From assembly GCF_003576645.1 (NCBI RefSeq), contig NC_044919.1, positions 12,900,106-12,964,105 of the forward strand: 64,000 bases of DNA, given 5' to 3'. The number at the start of each line of letters is the position of its first letter. Position 1 is the first letter of the stretch. A model generated the notes under the pieces. It saw only the letters and a list, made by a program, of their open reading frames with translations. It ran no database searches and was not told where the DNA came from. Shown here piece after piece: positions 11,385-23,709 of the stretch. A program made the position numbers and the translations under genes. The stretch is from Ipomoea triloba (Eukaryota > Streptophyta > Magnoliopsida > Solanales > Convolvulaceae).

Positions 11385-11627
11385 ATGTCGGCGGCGAACA
11401 TCGTTGGGAAGTCGAAGAAGGAGCTGTACGACATCATGTGTGAGATGAAGAAGCTGATGGAACAGAACGAGGAACAAGCTAGGCAAATTCTCATTGAAAA
11501 CCCTACCTTGGCCAGAGATCTGTTTAAGGCACAAATAATGCTTGGGATGGTGCAGCCAACACAGCCATCACCATCTCATGTTAATCAGTCTGCTCCAGCA
11601 GGACCAAATGAGAAAGCAGCACCATAG
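11385..11627 (+). CDS. CstF64-hinge-like small protein (unit B)
   Basis: The 80-residue frame follows a likely splice acceptor (AAAGATCAG, 11380) with ATG four bases on. Residues 9-57 (SKKELYDIMCEMKKLMEQN then ARQILIENPTLARDLFKAQ and IMLGMVQP) match the hinge domain of cleavage stimulation factor subunit 64. In that family the hinge binds CstF77 or symplekin in the mRNA 3'-end processing complex. Plants also have an RRM-less CstF64-like protein, ESP1. There is no RNA-recognition motif and no C-terminal domain, and the tail is short, Pro/Ala-rich and ends in TAG. It looks like an exon captured from a CstF64/ESP1-type gene and placed behind the unit leader. Whether it is translated is unknown. 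A near-identical copy is at 38335. Confidence 0.6.
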   Translation: MSAANIVGKSKKELYDIMCEMKKLMEQNEEQARQILIENPTLARDLFKAQIMLGMVQPTQPSPSHVNQSAPAGPNEKAAP

Positions 11628-12477
11628 CCAACCTCCATTATCAATGTCATCTTCGATTGCTCCTTCATAAAAATAAATATATTTTGAAAACTTTTCAATT
11701 ATAATATCATATATATTTGTATGGTATTAATATTCATAAATTGATTGTGTGATATGATAGTTTGCTTTGGTCGAATGGCTCAACTGCTCAAGCATATTTT
11801 TACACTTTACGTTTTCACATTTTCAAAATGGTAATGAAAACACACTTTTTTTTTGTTTTTTTTTTTTGTTTTTAAATATTGAAGGACTTGGAAAGCATTA
11901 AATGAGATTACATCCAAAACTAATTATTACATGTACGTTAAAGTAAATATAATAATTACATATGTTACACTTCTAGACATGACAAATTCGCACCGAGTCA
12001 ACTATTATACCAAACTAATTATTGCATATACGTTACAACTTATAAAGTCGAAAACACATTCCGCACTGTCTTATTCCAGTTCATCACACAAAGTTTTCTA
12101 ATGCGATTTATTTATCTTGTGTGGTTTGCAGACTAGTACGCATGACTGCATGAGTGGGAGTGCATATCTTCATTCTTCAAGTAGTGGTTGTGCTTTCCAT
12201 CATTACAAAAAAAAAAAAAAAAAAAAAAAAAAACCCTTAGTTGAGAATGTATTTACTAAACACACTTTAATAATTTTTTATCATATTACATCGTCACAAA
12301 AAAAAAAAACCCTTGGTTTGCAGAAATTATTTTAATTAAAATTTTCATCATATTAAGTTTATTATTAATATATAAAATTTATATATTTATAAATTACATT
12401 AGAAGTACTATTAAATAAAAAAATCAAATTAAAAACATTTTAAAAATACTACAACGGCTCAAACGGCTCTGTTTATT
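11628..12477 (+). other. Unit B 3' flank, no gene
   Basis: The first 200 bp (GTCATCTTCGATTGCTCCTT, GAATGGCTCAACTGCTCAAG) recur downstream of units C (about 21880) and F (about 39590). After that come T-runs, A-runs (about 12207-12233 and 12298-12310) and AT-rich sequence related to part of 47340-47400. The open frame over the A-run (12117-12335) is not credible. Confidence 0.6.
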
Positions 12478-12949
12478 TTGATTTCAACTCTTTGCCTTCC
12501 TCTGCTCACACGGCTCTGTTGTATGACTTGAGGGGCTTCTCGACTCCGAGACTTATTTCTTAATAAAGTTTTCATTTTGCGGAAAAAAAAATTTCTTAAT
12601 TTTACTTATTGTTTAGGATAATTTTTTTTAATGAAACCTCGCTCTAAATTACCAATAAAAAGTATGTTGCTTGAAGTTTTTATGATAAAAAACTTGTAGA
12701 TCTGCGAATTAAGTATTGATAGAGTTGAATATAAATGATCATAATTGTTTGGCCCTTTGAATAAATTTTTTTCCTTTATTTTATATATCCGAAATAAAAT
12801 TTGTAACATGTTTGTTTAATCCGTTAATTAAAAACTTAATTAAATGCAATTGACATCCTTAAAAATGTGTTTGAAAGATTTCAAATTTGTTTTAAAAAAC
12901 AAATCCACAAAAAAAAAAATTGTTGCTATTTTTGTCAAGAGTCTTTTTT

Positions 12950-13075
12950 TAAGCAAAAATTTTATTGCTGGAAACGCTTATGGGCAGAAAAACCCCGAAG
13001 ATCATACAAAAGAGTAGAACGAACCGTATCCGGCACCAAATCAAAAGAAAGAATTTTATTGTCAAGAATCTAGTT
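12950..13075 (-). repeat. Antisense LINE 3'-end fragment in DUF789 intron 1 (copy 1)
   Basis: TTTTATTGCTGGAAACGC then CCCCGAAGATCATACA resembles the minus-strand 3' end of the LINE at position 1-60 (CCCCGAAAATCATACA). The same fragment is in the other DUF789 copy at about 48735-48880, so it predates the duplication. Confidence 0.5.
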
Positions 13076-14605
13076 TACAAGAATAAAAATTTTTAAGCAG
13101 TAATTTTATTGTTTTTCCTTTTATCAATGATTTCAATACCCTATGATAATAGAAAGATGGAGACACAATTGAGTGTTTTACTCTTGGAGATTTGTGGGAT
13201 TGCTATGAGGAATGGAGTGTATATGGCGTTGGCGTTCCTGTTATTCTAAATAGTGGTGAAAGTGTTACACAATACTATGTGCCGTACTTATTTGCCATAC
13301 AAATCTACACCAACAAACCACAACAAACTTCTGGGTAAGATTTTTTGTTTAATTCTTACTCAATCTTAGAATCATTACTCTAAAAGTATATCAAGTTAAT
13401 TTTATGAGGACTAGCTCTAGTATCTACTTGAACTACATTTCTTATACATACTATTAATATTTATGTTGTCACACCCCTTATGTTTTAATTCCCTAGAAAC
13501 CAAAAAGAGAATGAAGGTGTTGCCAGTATTGAGGGGAGAAAAAAGACGAGTCCTCAAACAATGAGAGGGATGGCATTTCCATAGAGAGAAACAAGGATTG
13601 TTTTGATAAGCCTTCTTCAGAGGTAGAACAACATGGGCATCTCTACTTTTAGTTTTGTGATACACTATCTCCATATTGGAGAATTCCATTCATAGAAAAG
13701 GTATTAATGGTTATGGTGATGAAAATAATATAATAGTTACATGTTTGATAACACACCTTATCAAAAATTTTTTTATTTCCTCTATATCATATAAGTCTTT
13801 TGGTAGGAATTTTTAGGTTGAAGATGAACTTAGCATTATGATTTCGTAGAGCCTAATTTTTAGAATTCTAGTATTTTAAAATTGATATTAGTTATTTCAA
13901 ACTGATATATGAGGAGTTAGTAGTATTCAAAAAAAAAAAAACTGATAAATGAGACCTTTGCTACCTTGTAAAAAATGTTTCAAAAAAAAAATTACATGTT
14001 TAATTTGATAGCACCTTATGAATTTTTATTTATTTATTTATTATTATTTTTATATCGTGTAAGTCTTTTGGTAAGACTTTTTAGGTTGATGATGAAGTTA
14101 GGATTATGATTTTCTAGAGCCTAATATTTGGAATTCTGGTAAATTTAAATTGTTAATTACTCCAAATTAATTATTTCAATTTGATATATGAGACATGTGG
14201 AACGGGGAGATAAGCAATGGGAACATATGTTGCTCTATAGAAAGAATTACTAGTGACAATCACTTGTCCCACATTTGTTAGAGATACGAGTTGTTAATGT
14301 GTTTTTTTATTATCCCATTCTCTACGTTTAACTTGTGTTACACTTGTATGTATATTAATATACGTTCTATGATGAAAATCAATAATTCCATGTGGAAAGC
14401 ATAATAATTTGGTTGATGTCAAAAACTAGTTTGATTATTAAGAGTTCAAATTTTAAATCTTAAATGAGTTATAATTCTCATTTTTGTATTATTTTATTTG
14501 AATATATCTAATAGTGAAACCAATAAATATACTCAAAATTCTTATTGTGTTGGCTTTAGATTGCTGAACTTGCAGAAGTGCATCCTGGGCTCATGACATT
14601 CAAAA

Positions 14606-16300
14606 GAGTTTTTTCCCAAAATGGTACCTCGACTATTGCTCATTCTCAATTTTGCATTTCGACTTTCAATTGCACCTAATATGGTCCCTCGACTTTCAAA
14701 AACTCACCCAATTTGGTCCTCCGTTACATATTCCGTCAAATCAGTGTTAAAATGGAGGGCATTTTCGTCCATTTACCTATTATTAGCCTAATAAACATTG
14801 AGAACTAGTTGAGGGACCATTTTGAGAATAGTCAAGGGACCATTTTGGGAAAAACTATTTTATTTATTTCATTTTTGTTTATTTTCATTTTTTAGACTCT
14901 ATAAAATTAGAATTTCTATACATTTTTTTCTTACAAATATAAATAGTTAAAATCGCGCAATCCAACCTCAAAATTTTTGACTTTCTTTACAGACTTTTCC
15001 CCTCTAAATATACAAACTATTCCTATGAAGTTTTACAATAAGTTCCGTAAATTTCATAAATAGTCATATACTTTTTTTTATTTTTTTTTTATTTTTTTAT
15101 GTTCATAGACAATCAATCACTATGTATCACATTAAATATTACTTTTACCATTGAAAATAATATATTTTTTTCAAGCATAGACACCCAAAGAGTGTAAAAT
15201 GTAGGGAAAATATTGGACCGAAAGGCCCAAAGAGTGTAAAATGTAGGGAAAATATTGGACCGAAAGGTAAATTTTTCTAGTAAACTTCTGAAAATATTGG
15301 ACCGAAAGGTAAATTTTTCTAGTAAACTTCTTAGGTGAGCCGAAAAGTAAAATCTCGTCAATGTTTCCTGCAATATTTTCCGTATTTGATTTTGAAATAA
15401 TTATTAAATTTTATATTAATTTACATTATTTAAGATATTATATGATATCTTTTATATGTTTTCCTCTTCTTATTTTTTTATTGATTACTAATTATTAAGG
15501 CAAGTATAATTTATTTTGTAATGTGGACACATTATTTTTAACAATTTTGATTTAATTAAATTATACCTTAATTATAAAAATCCTTCCTAATAATTTTAGT
15601 ATGTTACACGGGACACAATAATTATTATAAATAATGTTTAATAATTGTCAATTTGTATTCAACAATAAAATTTATAGTTAATTTTTAAGTCAATCATAAA
15701 ATCTTTTGTGCTGTGGGCACATTATTTTTAATTATTTGAGTTTAATAATATTATATCTTATTTATAAAAAAATTCAAAGTAATATATTTAGTACTACAGA
15801 TGTGACTAAGAATTATTTTAATCGGTGCTTAAAAAATGAGTATTTATGAAATTTACGAAACTTATTGTAAATCTGCATAGGAATAGTTTGTATATTTAGA
15901 TAGAGGGAAAAAGTCTGTAAAAAAGTTAAAAATTTTTATGATAGATTGCATGATTTTAACTATTTATATTTGTAAGAAAAAAATGTATAGAAATTCTAAT
16001 TTTATAGAGTCTAAAAAATGAAAATAAACAAAAATGAAATAAATAAAATAGTTTTTCCCAAAATGGTCCCTTGACTATTCTCAAAATGGTCCCTCAACTA
16101 TTTCTCAATGTTTATTAGGTTAACAATAGGTAAATGGACGAAAATGTCCTCCATTTTAAGACTGATTTGACGGAATATGTTACGGAGGACCAAATTGGGT
16201 GAGTTTTTGAAAGTCGAGGGACCACACTAGGTGCAATTGAAAGTCGAAATGCAAAATTGAGAATGAGCAATAGTCGATGGACCATTTTGGGAAAAAACTC
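14606..16300. mobile_element. Non-autonomous MULE with long terminal inverted repeats
   Basis: Inverted repeats of about 465 bp (14606-15070 and 15836-16300) begin GAGTTTTTTCCCAAAATGG and end with its complement. A 9-bp target duplication CATTCAAAA (14597-14605, 16301-16309) flanks it. The undisrupted site is visible in the other DUF789 copy at about 50635-50643. Long inverted repeats plus a 9-bp duplication define the Mutator superfamily. There is no transposase. The centre holds short tandem repeats (about 15184-15330, unit with AATATTGGACCGAAAGG). Confidence 0.93.
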
Positions 16301-16679
16301 CATTCAAAACTACTGACTTGTCCCCGGCAAGTTGGATTTCAGTTGCTTGGTATGTATATACAATTATATTATATTGTTAAATTCATTAAACTCAATATAT
16401 AAATATCTAATAGAATTGCATCATTGATTTGACATATTGTATAGTAATATGTTATCATTGGCTAATTTGTATATACTATATATTCTATTTAATTAGGTAC
16501 CCTATTTATCAAATTCCAACAAAGGAAAATCACAAGGATCGTCTGTCAACTTGCTTCCTTACCTATCATGCTCTCTCATCATCATCTATTCGAGGTACGA
16601 AATATTGTGAAAATTTAATTACACATATATTAGGATCAAACGCTTATTACAACTAGTCTAATATTTTTGAGACCTTGGG

Positions 16680-16950
16680 TGTTGGACTTGGCCTCTACCG
16701 ACCTCCGCCTAACAATTCCCCTCATCCAAGCTTCCAACACCCACAAGTGACCTGGCTCTAATACAGAACAAGTGCTTACCACTTATGCCAAAAGCTATAA
16801 CTAGTAGAGAAAACGTAACTTTATTTCCTTGTACCGCCACACATTTTTGAGACGCTGGGTGATGGACTTGGACTTTACCGGCCTCCACCCAACAATCCCC
16901 CAGCCACCGGGTGCTAGAGTTGGCCTTTACCGGCATCTGCCCAAAAACAT
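16680..16950. repeat. Old insert in DUF789 intron 5
   Basis: Two related phrases (GAGACCTTGGGTGTTGGACT and GAGACGCTGGGTGATGGACT) flank a CACTTATGCCAAAAGCTATA segment. The same insert is in the other copy (about 50995-51285), so it predates the duplication. It is probably a short retroelement piece, class not determined. Confidence 0.4.
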
Positions 16951-17693
16951 ATATAAATATTGACAAACTAAATAAGAATTATCTATCTATCCTTTACAAT
17001 TTAATTTCATTGAAAATTTGAATAGTTTCCTTTAAATATATTTAAGGTGATTTTATAATTAAAGTGCTTAATTTTTATTTTGCGGTACAAATACAGGTGG
17101 AGTGAAGCTGGACAAGGATGGGGATAAGAAAGGGAAGAAAGTTTTGGAAATGGTGAAAGGAAAAGAAGGAAACAACAATATTAAAAAGAGTACTGGGGAT
17201 GTTCTTTATCCATATCCATTTGGGTTGGCTACATATAGATTGGATGATGAGATTTGGATAAATGGAAATACTTTTGATGACTATGAGAGAATTATTGACC
17301 TCTACAATGCCGCAGAGTGTTGGTTGAAGCGACTCAACGTTTGGCATCATGACTTTAACTTCTTTACTTCAAAATTAAGCCTCCAAGGACTCTCCATATA
17401 ATTTCCCATCATGCTTATTATCTTTGAAGTGGTTTGAAGCGATATATGTTGAAGCTAATTAAGTGACTCATCAAGAAATGTTGTAAGCTATGTGTTATGA
17501 TGCTTTTAAAACTTATTTACTATATATCTTGGTAAATGTATGTTTCCTTTTAGGATTGTTGTAATGAATTCCTTTGTTACCTCAAGCAGTGCTTGTTCCT
17601 TGTGCTAATTTGTGAGAGTGAGAGTATGTTTTATATCCCATCAAATGGGAGTTTATGTGTTTATAAATTATTGAGTGTATTTTTTCTTTATAG

Positions 17694-18524
17694 GTTCTCA
17701 TCACCTCCGTCCCAACTTAAGTAACACTGCGCAAACTCTTGTGGAGTTAATTTGGAAATGTGGGATTAATTGTATCGTTGTTGCCCACCCTTTGAAAAGG
17801 GGTTTGGACTTCTTTATCAAGCACCAGGTAGTTACTCCGGAGTCCGGACTCTTCTCGTATCAAACGACACTCAAGTCAAGACCCTAACTCTACCACAAAA
17901 ATTAGCTCATGAGTGGAGCTGAGATTTGGCACCAACTTAAGTACCACTTCACAATCTCTTGTGAAACCGATGTAGGATTGTATCATTTCTTACATCTGCA
18001 GTAAATAAACACTTAAGAATACATACTTTAGCGACAAATTATCAATTACAAAATTTACAAGAAAATTCTCCGCAAAACAAGTTGTGAATTTTGAAGCATC
18101 TTCTTGTATCTATAAGTTAAATATTGAAGCTCATACACTCATCATCTCAATTCTCAATAAACCATTTATTTTCAACATCTTCAGCAGCCACGAAGCAATG
18201 AATTGAACTTTAACTTTAGCAAGTCAGAAAACGGTTGCATTTATGGCCATATAAAGCTAGCATTTGTTCGGTGGGGCTTGCTGCTTCTTAAATCACTTGA
18301 GGCATAACAACTTCGTCGTTTTACTTAAAATTATGTGATAAAACCCCATATTAAACAATTCCCTTTGAATTTAATTACGATGATATATAACAATATAATA
18401 ACAAAAAATGACAACACAATAATATAGTTTTATTTTATTTGTATTATTGTTCTCGTTCTTGTTAAGGTCGATGTCCTCTGAATTTATCTTAGGATTTATT
18501 CGTGAGATGGGTCAGGTGTATAAG
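17694..18524. other. No recognisable gene
   Basis: Sequence beyond the duplicated block. 17700-17980 has two direct-repeat phrases (CCCAACTTAAGTAACACTG and CACCAACTTAAGTACCACT) and may be a short LTR-type piece. The rest is AT-rich. Confidence 0.35.
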
Positions 18525-18815
18525 GAATTGTAATACTTATACTAAAAAATGTAATACTAATAAGCTACGAATAAAATGTTTGTTACTAGGAAAAGTGTAA
18601 TATTTATGAGAAAAATGTAGTATAATACTTTTACATTTTGTTGACAAGTAGTGTTTGTTACTTAGAGAAAATGTAATATTTATGAGGAAAAATGTAATAC
18701 TTTTAAATCAAAATGTAAAAGTATTACATTTTTCTTCAAAATTATTATACTTTTCTATATAAGTAATAAACATTTTATTCCTTATTAGTATTATAATATA
18801 TTTTGTACAAATTAA
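18525..18815. mobile_element. MITE-like inverted repeat
   Basis: AATGTAATACTAATAAG at about 18548 is mirrored by CTTATTAGTATTATA at about 18781, with TTTTACATTTT/AAAATGTAAAAGTATTAC forming an inner stem. Small, AT-rich and non-coding. No target duplication was established. Confidence 0.4.
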
Positions 18816-18849
18816 TTTTATTTGTACAAAATATTAAAAAAGGGGGGAA

Positions 18850-19478
18850 AATGTTATCGAGGAAATGAGAAGCATGGCTGATTCTTTTGTGATTTCTTGG
18901 CAACAGGCTTATCTGCCAACACCAGTACTAGGGAGTGCGACGCATGGTTTGCAACCCATTATTGCATGGACTCCGCCACCCTCTAATATGTTGAAATGTA
19001 ATATTGACACAGTTGTTCATGCTGAGGCAGTGGGTTTTGGCGCTATAATTAGGAGTCATGATGGGTCATTTGTTGCTGCACACAGTGGTCGCTTAAACTG
19101 TCCGCTCGATCCTTACTCCATTGAATCAATGGCACTGAAGGAAGCTCTATCCTCGATCAAGAGTCGGAATTTTAATAATATTATAATAGAGTCTGACTAT
19201 TTAAATTTTTGCTCAAGTTTCAATTCTGTTAGTCATGATTTTTCGTATGTTGGTATGGTAGTTCAACAATGTCGTGAACTTGCTATTGACATCGGGAATG
19301 TTGTTGTTCGCCATGTCAAAAGGTCAGCGAATCATGTAACTCATGTGCTTGCGCAAACGACTGGTTCTTCCTGTGTCCTTGGTTTTTGGGATGTTTCCCC
19401 TCCTGATTGTATTTGGTGTTTTTGTGACAATTTAATATAAGGTTTGATGCTTTGATTTTCAAAAAAAAAAAAAAAAAC
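18850..19478 (+). mobile_element. 5'-truncated LINE tail
   Basis: Contains only the RNase H end of a LINE ORF2, then TAA and an A-run (about 19461-19476), the usual product of incomplete target-primed reverse transcription. It lies just upstream of unit C. Confidence 0.75.
18865..19440 (+). pseudogene. LINE ORF2 RNase H domain (RVT_3) fragment
   Basis: The open frame shows LKCNIDTVVHAEAVGFGAII, ESMALKEAL and IIIESDYLN, equivalent to the D...E...D residues of plant LINE RNase H domains, and VRHVKRSANHVTHVLA near the end. In relatives the final motif reads ANxVADxLA. It ends at TAA 19438-19440, about 20 bases before the A-run. Reverse transcriptase and endonuclease are absent. No function is expected. 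Confidence 0.8.
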
Positions 19479-19544
19479 AACAATTTCTGAAAGTACATAA
19501 TATTTTTTTGTTTTTTTAAAAGAAAAAAGATTTTGTTTTGAGTA

Positions 19545-21275
19545 CTACGGACCTGTAAAGCATGTTTCTTTGCGGATCCAAAATAATTTGTTCTAACTTG
19601 CTCTACCGCGTGACAATTCAAGACTAACCTACCGAGTTTAACTCAAATAACATGTGAAACCTGTAAAGCACGCTTCGTTGCGAGTCCAAAATAATTTGTT
19701 CTAACTTGATCTTCCGCTTGACAATTCAAGACTAACCTACATAATTTAACTCACCTTACATGTGAAACCTATAAAGCATGCTTCTTTGCAAGTCCTAAAT
19801 AATTTGTTCTAATTTGCTTTACCGTGGAAGGTTCAAAACTAGGCCACGAAATTTTTAACATGTTCTCCTAGTTTTATTCATGGGGAGAATGTTTTATGGT
19901 CAGTTCCCAATCTTTGAACATCCAGTCTCAAAATGCTTGAACAATCGTCCCATAGGGTCCATGCCAAAAAAGTATTAATATCTTTAACTAATTACTGAGA
20001 TATCAAAAATGTTAAAGAATTACTTAATTCAATCTTTATTAACTAACCGTTTTAGTTATACCGTTCAATGAATCTAAGTAGAATTACTGAATTAATTAAC
20101 CCAATCACTGCACAGTATAATTTTGTTTAAGAATTTGAAATTCTAATATTTCTCATGTATGCATTTCATACTCAATATAGAAATATCTCATACTCTTAAA
20201 TTAATTTTGCAATACATTTATCATGCAAGTGCAATATAAGAAAAAAAAAAGTATTTATCAATGTATTAAATAAATACTATATATGATAAATCTTTGTATT
20301 TGGTCAAAATTGAAAAATAATTTTGGAATTTCACTAATGTTATTGTACTTAAAATTCTTTTAATTTTTTTATAAACACTGTGAATTTACCTCATATTTTA
20401 TGTTTTCTATTTTTAAATATATTCTATAAACAGAAAATTGATTTGAATTGCAAGATCAGAGTTAATTTGAACATCCAGACGAAATATGTAGAGATTTAAA
20501 GATATTATGTAGGAGACTAAGTCTCTAGATCTTTTACAGAAGATATGAAAATCTAATATAATTAAAACTTGAAAAAATTGCATGTTTCAAAAAATATACA
20601 AAAGTTAATAGAAATGATGTTCCAATGTTAAAATAGGGTCACTCCTAGAAGAAGTTGAAAATCTTTATTTTCTAATTTGGAAAACATATTCAGTAACACC
20701 AATATAATTATCTACATTCATTACCAAATTCAAAAGTTCAAGAACATATACAAAATTATGAAATTAATCATAAATTCAAATTATTGAGTGATTTTTTAGA
20801 TCAAATATTCAAATATTTTTGGATTTTTTTTATTTAAGTGGAGTCTATACAATTTTTTAATTTCTAGTCTAGAATATTTAAAATTTTAACAATCTCTATC
20901 AAGGCCATGTATGTTGCTATATGCACCTAGTCTATGATATATAACTAATGATATATGATGAAATAAACTTATGAGTAAGCAAAACATTTTGTTTAGCTTG
21001 GCTTTAGTAATAATAGTTGTTTAGGACCGCGCAAATTGGCTTGTAGCACGCAAAGACGGCTTCTTTGTGGGCCCCAAATTATTTGTCCGAACTTGCTTTT
21101 CAGCGTGACGATTCAAGACTGGCTTGCATAATTGAACTAACCTTAACATACAAAACTTGTAAAGCGTGCCCCTTTGTGGGTCCCAAATAAATTATTCTAT
21201 CTTGCTTTACAACAAAACCAGCGCCAATGTACCCCTAGTTTTACTCCTTCTGCTTCCGTTTTTCGATCACCCCCC
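19545..21275 (+). repeat. Unit C upstream region
   Basis: Collinear with 9420-11173 of unit B: two and a half copies of the 109-bp repeat, then the AT-rich upstream block, then GTAGCACGCAAAGACGGCTT and CCCCTAGTTTTACTCCTTC. Non-coding. Confidence 0.75.
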
Positions 21276-21368
21276 TTTATAAGAGTTCTATTCTACTACT
21301 CGACACCCAGTCCTCTACTCACGTCTCTGCTTGGCTGCTTTTGCCTTTGCCCTCATCGGCTACCCAAG
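21276..21368 (+). promoter_or_regulatory. Unit C TATA box and non-coding first exon
   Basis: TTTATAAG (21276-21283) follows a C-run. The leader ends CATCGGCTACCCAAG with donor GTAACA at 21369. Same layout and near-identical sequence as units B and F. Confidence 0.65.
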
Positions 21369-22292
21369 GTAACAGTACATTAGTATCTGGTTCTTGTTTC
21401 TTTTTTTTTTAGGTTAAAATTTTTAAGCAAGAGAATTAATTACCTTACAAATTGGATTCATTTTTGGTGTTCTGTAATTTTTATGTGATAACAAATTTAA
21501 AAAACAAATCTTTTCTTTTCATGCTAATGGTGTTGATATATTTAATCGTTTGAGTAGTTTATTGTGTTTCAAACTATTTTAGATTGATGTACTATTAGAT
21601 TTGTTTTTGAATCAAGCATATTTCTCCATATCTCATAACTTTTGCGATTAAAATTTGTGCATTTTGAAAAGATCAGAGCAATTGATAGGTCTCTGTGTTT
21701 CACAGGGAAAGAAAAATGGAACATTAGCCTGTACCAATTTGGCCAAGAATTACTCCCCAAAGTACACTTTGTAGGACATTCAATTCTATATATTTGTTTT
21801 CTTATTAGAATATTAGAGAAGTAGCACGGGTTTGCTAAAACTCCCTTTGGTCAAGGTTTCACCCTAACTTTAGCATTGATTATTTTGAAAACTTTTCAAT
21901 TATAATATTTATAAATTGACTGTGTGATATGATAGTTTGCTTTGGTCGAATGGCTCAACTGCTCAAGTATATATATATATTATTTTTTATCTATTTTAAG
22001 AAATGCTGTGTAGAATTCATGATTTAGTGGAAAGTCAGAAAAGAAATTTTTTTTTTTGGGTATTTGGCCGATAAGCTATATTAACATACCTGTTTACCCC
22101 TTGAGTTCAATGTTTGCAATTTTGAGTTATTTAATGAATCACTATTGTATTTTTTATATTATATTTTTTAATAATTGAAACTTTTCCCATTCAAAATTGT
22201 ATAATTTGGTTTTTTCTTGGAAACTTTTATTGACGATTTTTTTTATTTGAATAATTTGAAATTATACAGATATTTATCATCAAACAACTGCC
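21369..22292 (+). other. Unit C leader intron(s)
   Basis: At 21675 a copy of the acceptor AAAGATCAG occurs, but instead of the hinge exon of units B and F it is followed by AGCAATTGATAGG. Unit D has the same alternative (about 30354). This may be a second non-coding exon. The next acceptor is ATTATACAG (22269) just before the coding exon. Confidence 0.4.
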
Positions 22293-22395
22293 ATGGATAA
22301 AAGACGTCAATTCAAAAATTTTGCTTTCACTCATTCGAAAGACTCCAAGGTTAAACCGTTCACCATAAGGTATGCATTTTCACACACACACACAA

Positions 22396-22435
<40 letters not shown>

Positions 22436-23624
22436 GCCAAGCACCTTGTGTTCAGATGGCACCTCTGTGGCTCTCATTGAAGAAATGTCAGAGGAGTCCC
22501 GTGGTGGGGTATTGACTTTTTAGGCTACAAGAGAAAGTACATCATGTCTATCCCAAAAACATGTAAGGGATGTGCATTCACTTCTAGATATAAATCATAT
22601 AATAAAATACACTTGATAGTGTTGTGGTGTGCACCCAAAGTTTGAAATAATTATCAAAATATTATAATAATTTTTCCTTCTTTGAAATAATATTTTTGTC
22701 CTTTGCTTTAAAGCCATTAAGTTTTTTAGATCCGTCGTCGATACAATTGGCTTCCAGTCTTGTGAGAGAACCTATGCTTAGGAGAGAAGTAATCAATTAC
22801 GTAGATTTAGTAAAAGGGAAAATGGTACTTTTTTCCCATATGTTATGTGCATATAGCACTTTCTCCCTATGTTATTAAAGTGGTAGTTTCCCCCCTCAGT
22901 TATTTTAAAAGTGGTAGCTTTTCCCCCTGTAATGTTAAATTGACATTTTTACCCTTAAAATAATTATTTCATTTATGTTTATTCTCCAACCAAGTATTAC
23001 TAATATGTATGGAAGATCATGGTTCGATACGAACCTAATCGAACACTGTAGCAATTGAACTTAAATAGTATGGACGGTTACGGTTACGATTCAGAACCGA
23101 AAAAATAAAATAAAATAATTGTTGAATTTAGACTATTTTTAAATAAGAAATAAAATTAAAAATAAATAAATAAATAAGTTTTGATTGGGGGTTCAAAATC
23201 GAAATTAATTGGAATTGAACCATACCGATTTATCAAAATAAGTGTTTGATCATTTTCACTATATATGACTGTGGTTCAGTTCCAGTTCACTGTTCAACAA
23301 TTATTTAATTTTATTTTTTCGGTTCTGAATCGTAACCAGAACCGTCCATACTATTTCGGTATGATTGCTACACTGTTTGGTTAGGTTCGAACCGAATCGT
23401 GATCATCCATACATATAAGTAATAATTTGTTGGAGAAGAAAAATAAATGAAATAATTATTTTTAAGGGTAAAAATGCAAATTTAACATTTCAGGTAGAAA
23501 AATAACCACTTTAATAACATAGGGGGAAAAAGTGTCATTTTCCCTTTAGTAAAACATTCAGTTGTTACATAATTAATACGTAGTATATTTCTTAATGATG
23601 ATGAATTGATGACGACAATGATTA

Positions 23625-23662
<38 letters not shown>

Positions 23663-23678
23663 GTTATTGTTATTGTTA

Positions 23679-23709
<31 letters not shown>

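Larger units (their letters stand above)
13153..17401 (+). pseudogene. DUF789 gene, decayed copy (exons 2-6, MULE inside exon 4)
   Basis: Exons by comparison with the intact copy are 13153-13334, 13497-13700, 14560-14605 plus 16310-16349, 16497-16594 and 17097-17401. Exon 2 ([24 protein letters not shown]) and exon 6 (PYPFGLATYRL, WHHDFNFF) keep the frame and residues of this plant-specific family of unknown function. Breaks are: exon 1 absent; exon 3 has a 1-base deletion near 13537 causing a stop, and a second in-frame TAG replacing the CAG of YFQF; exon 4 is split by a 1695-bp MULE. The gene cannot make a full protein. The final exon still reads open, which suggests recent death. Confidence 0.85.
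12478..17693 (+). repeat. Segmental duplicate 1 carrying the DUF789 gene
   Basis: Collinear with about 48270-52022. Both share the intron-1 LINE debris, exons 2-6, introns and about 290 bp of 3' flank, and diverge after CTTTATAGG. The duplicate lacks the exon-1 region. It carries a 1.7-kb MULE absent from the other copy, so the MULE came after the duplication. Confidence 0.8.

Noticed and set aside
15113..15373. Repeated LLEKFTFRSNIF frame
   Set aside because: Translation of short tandem repeats in the centre of a non-autonomous MULE.
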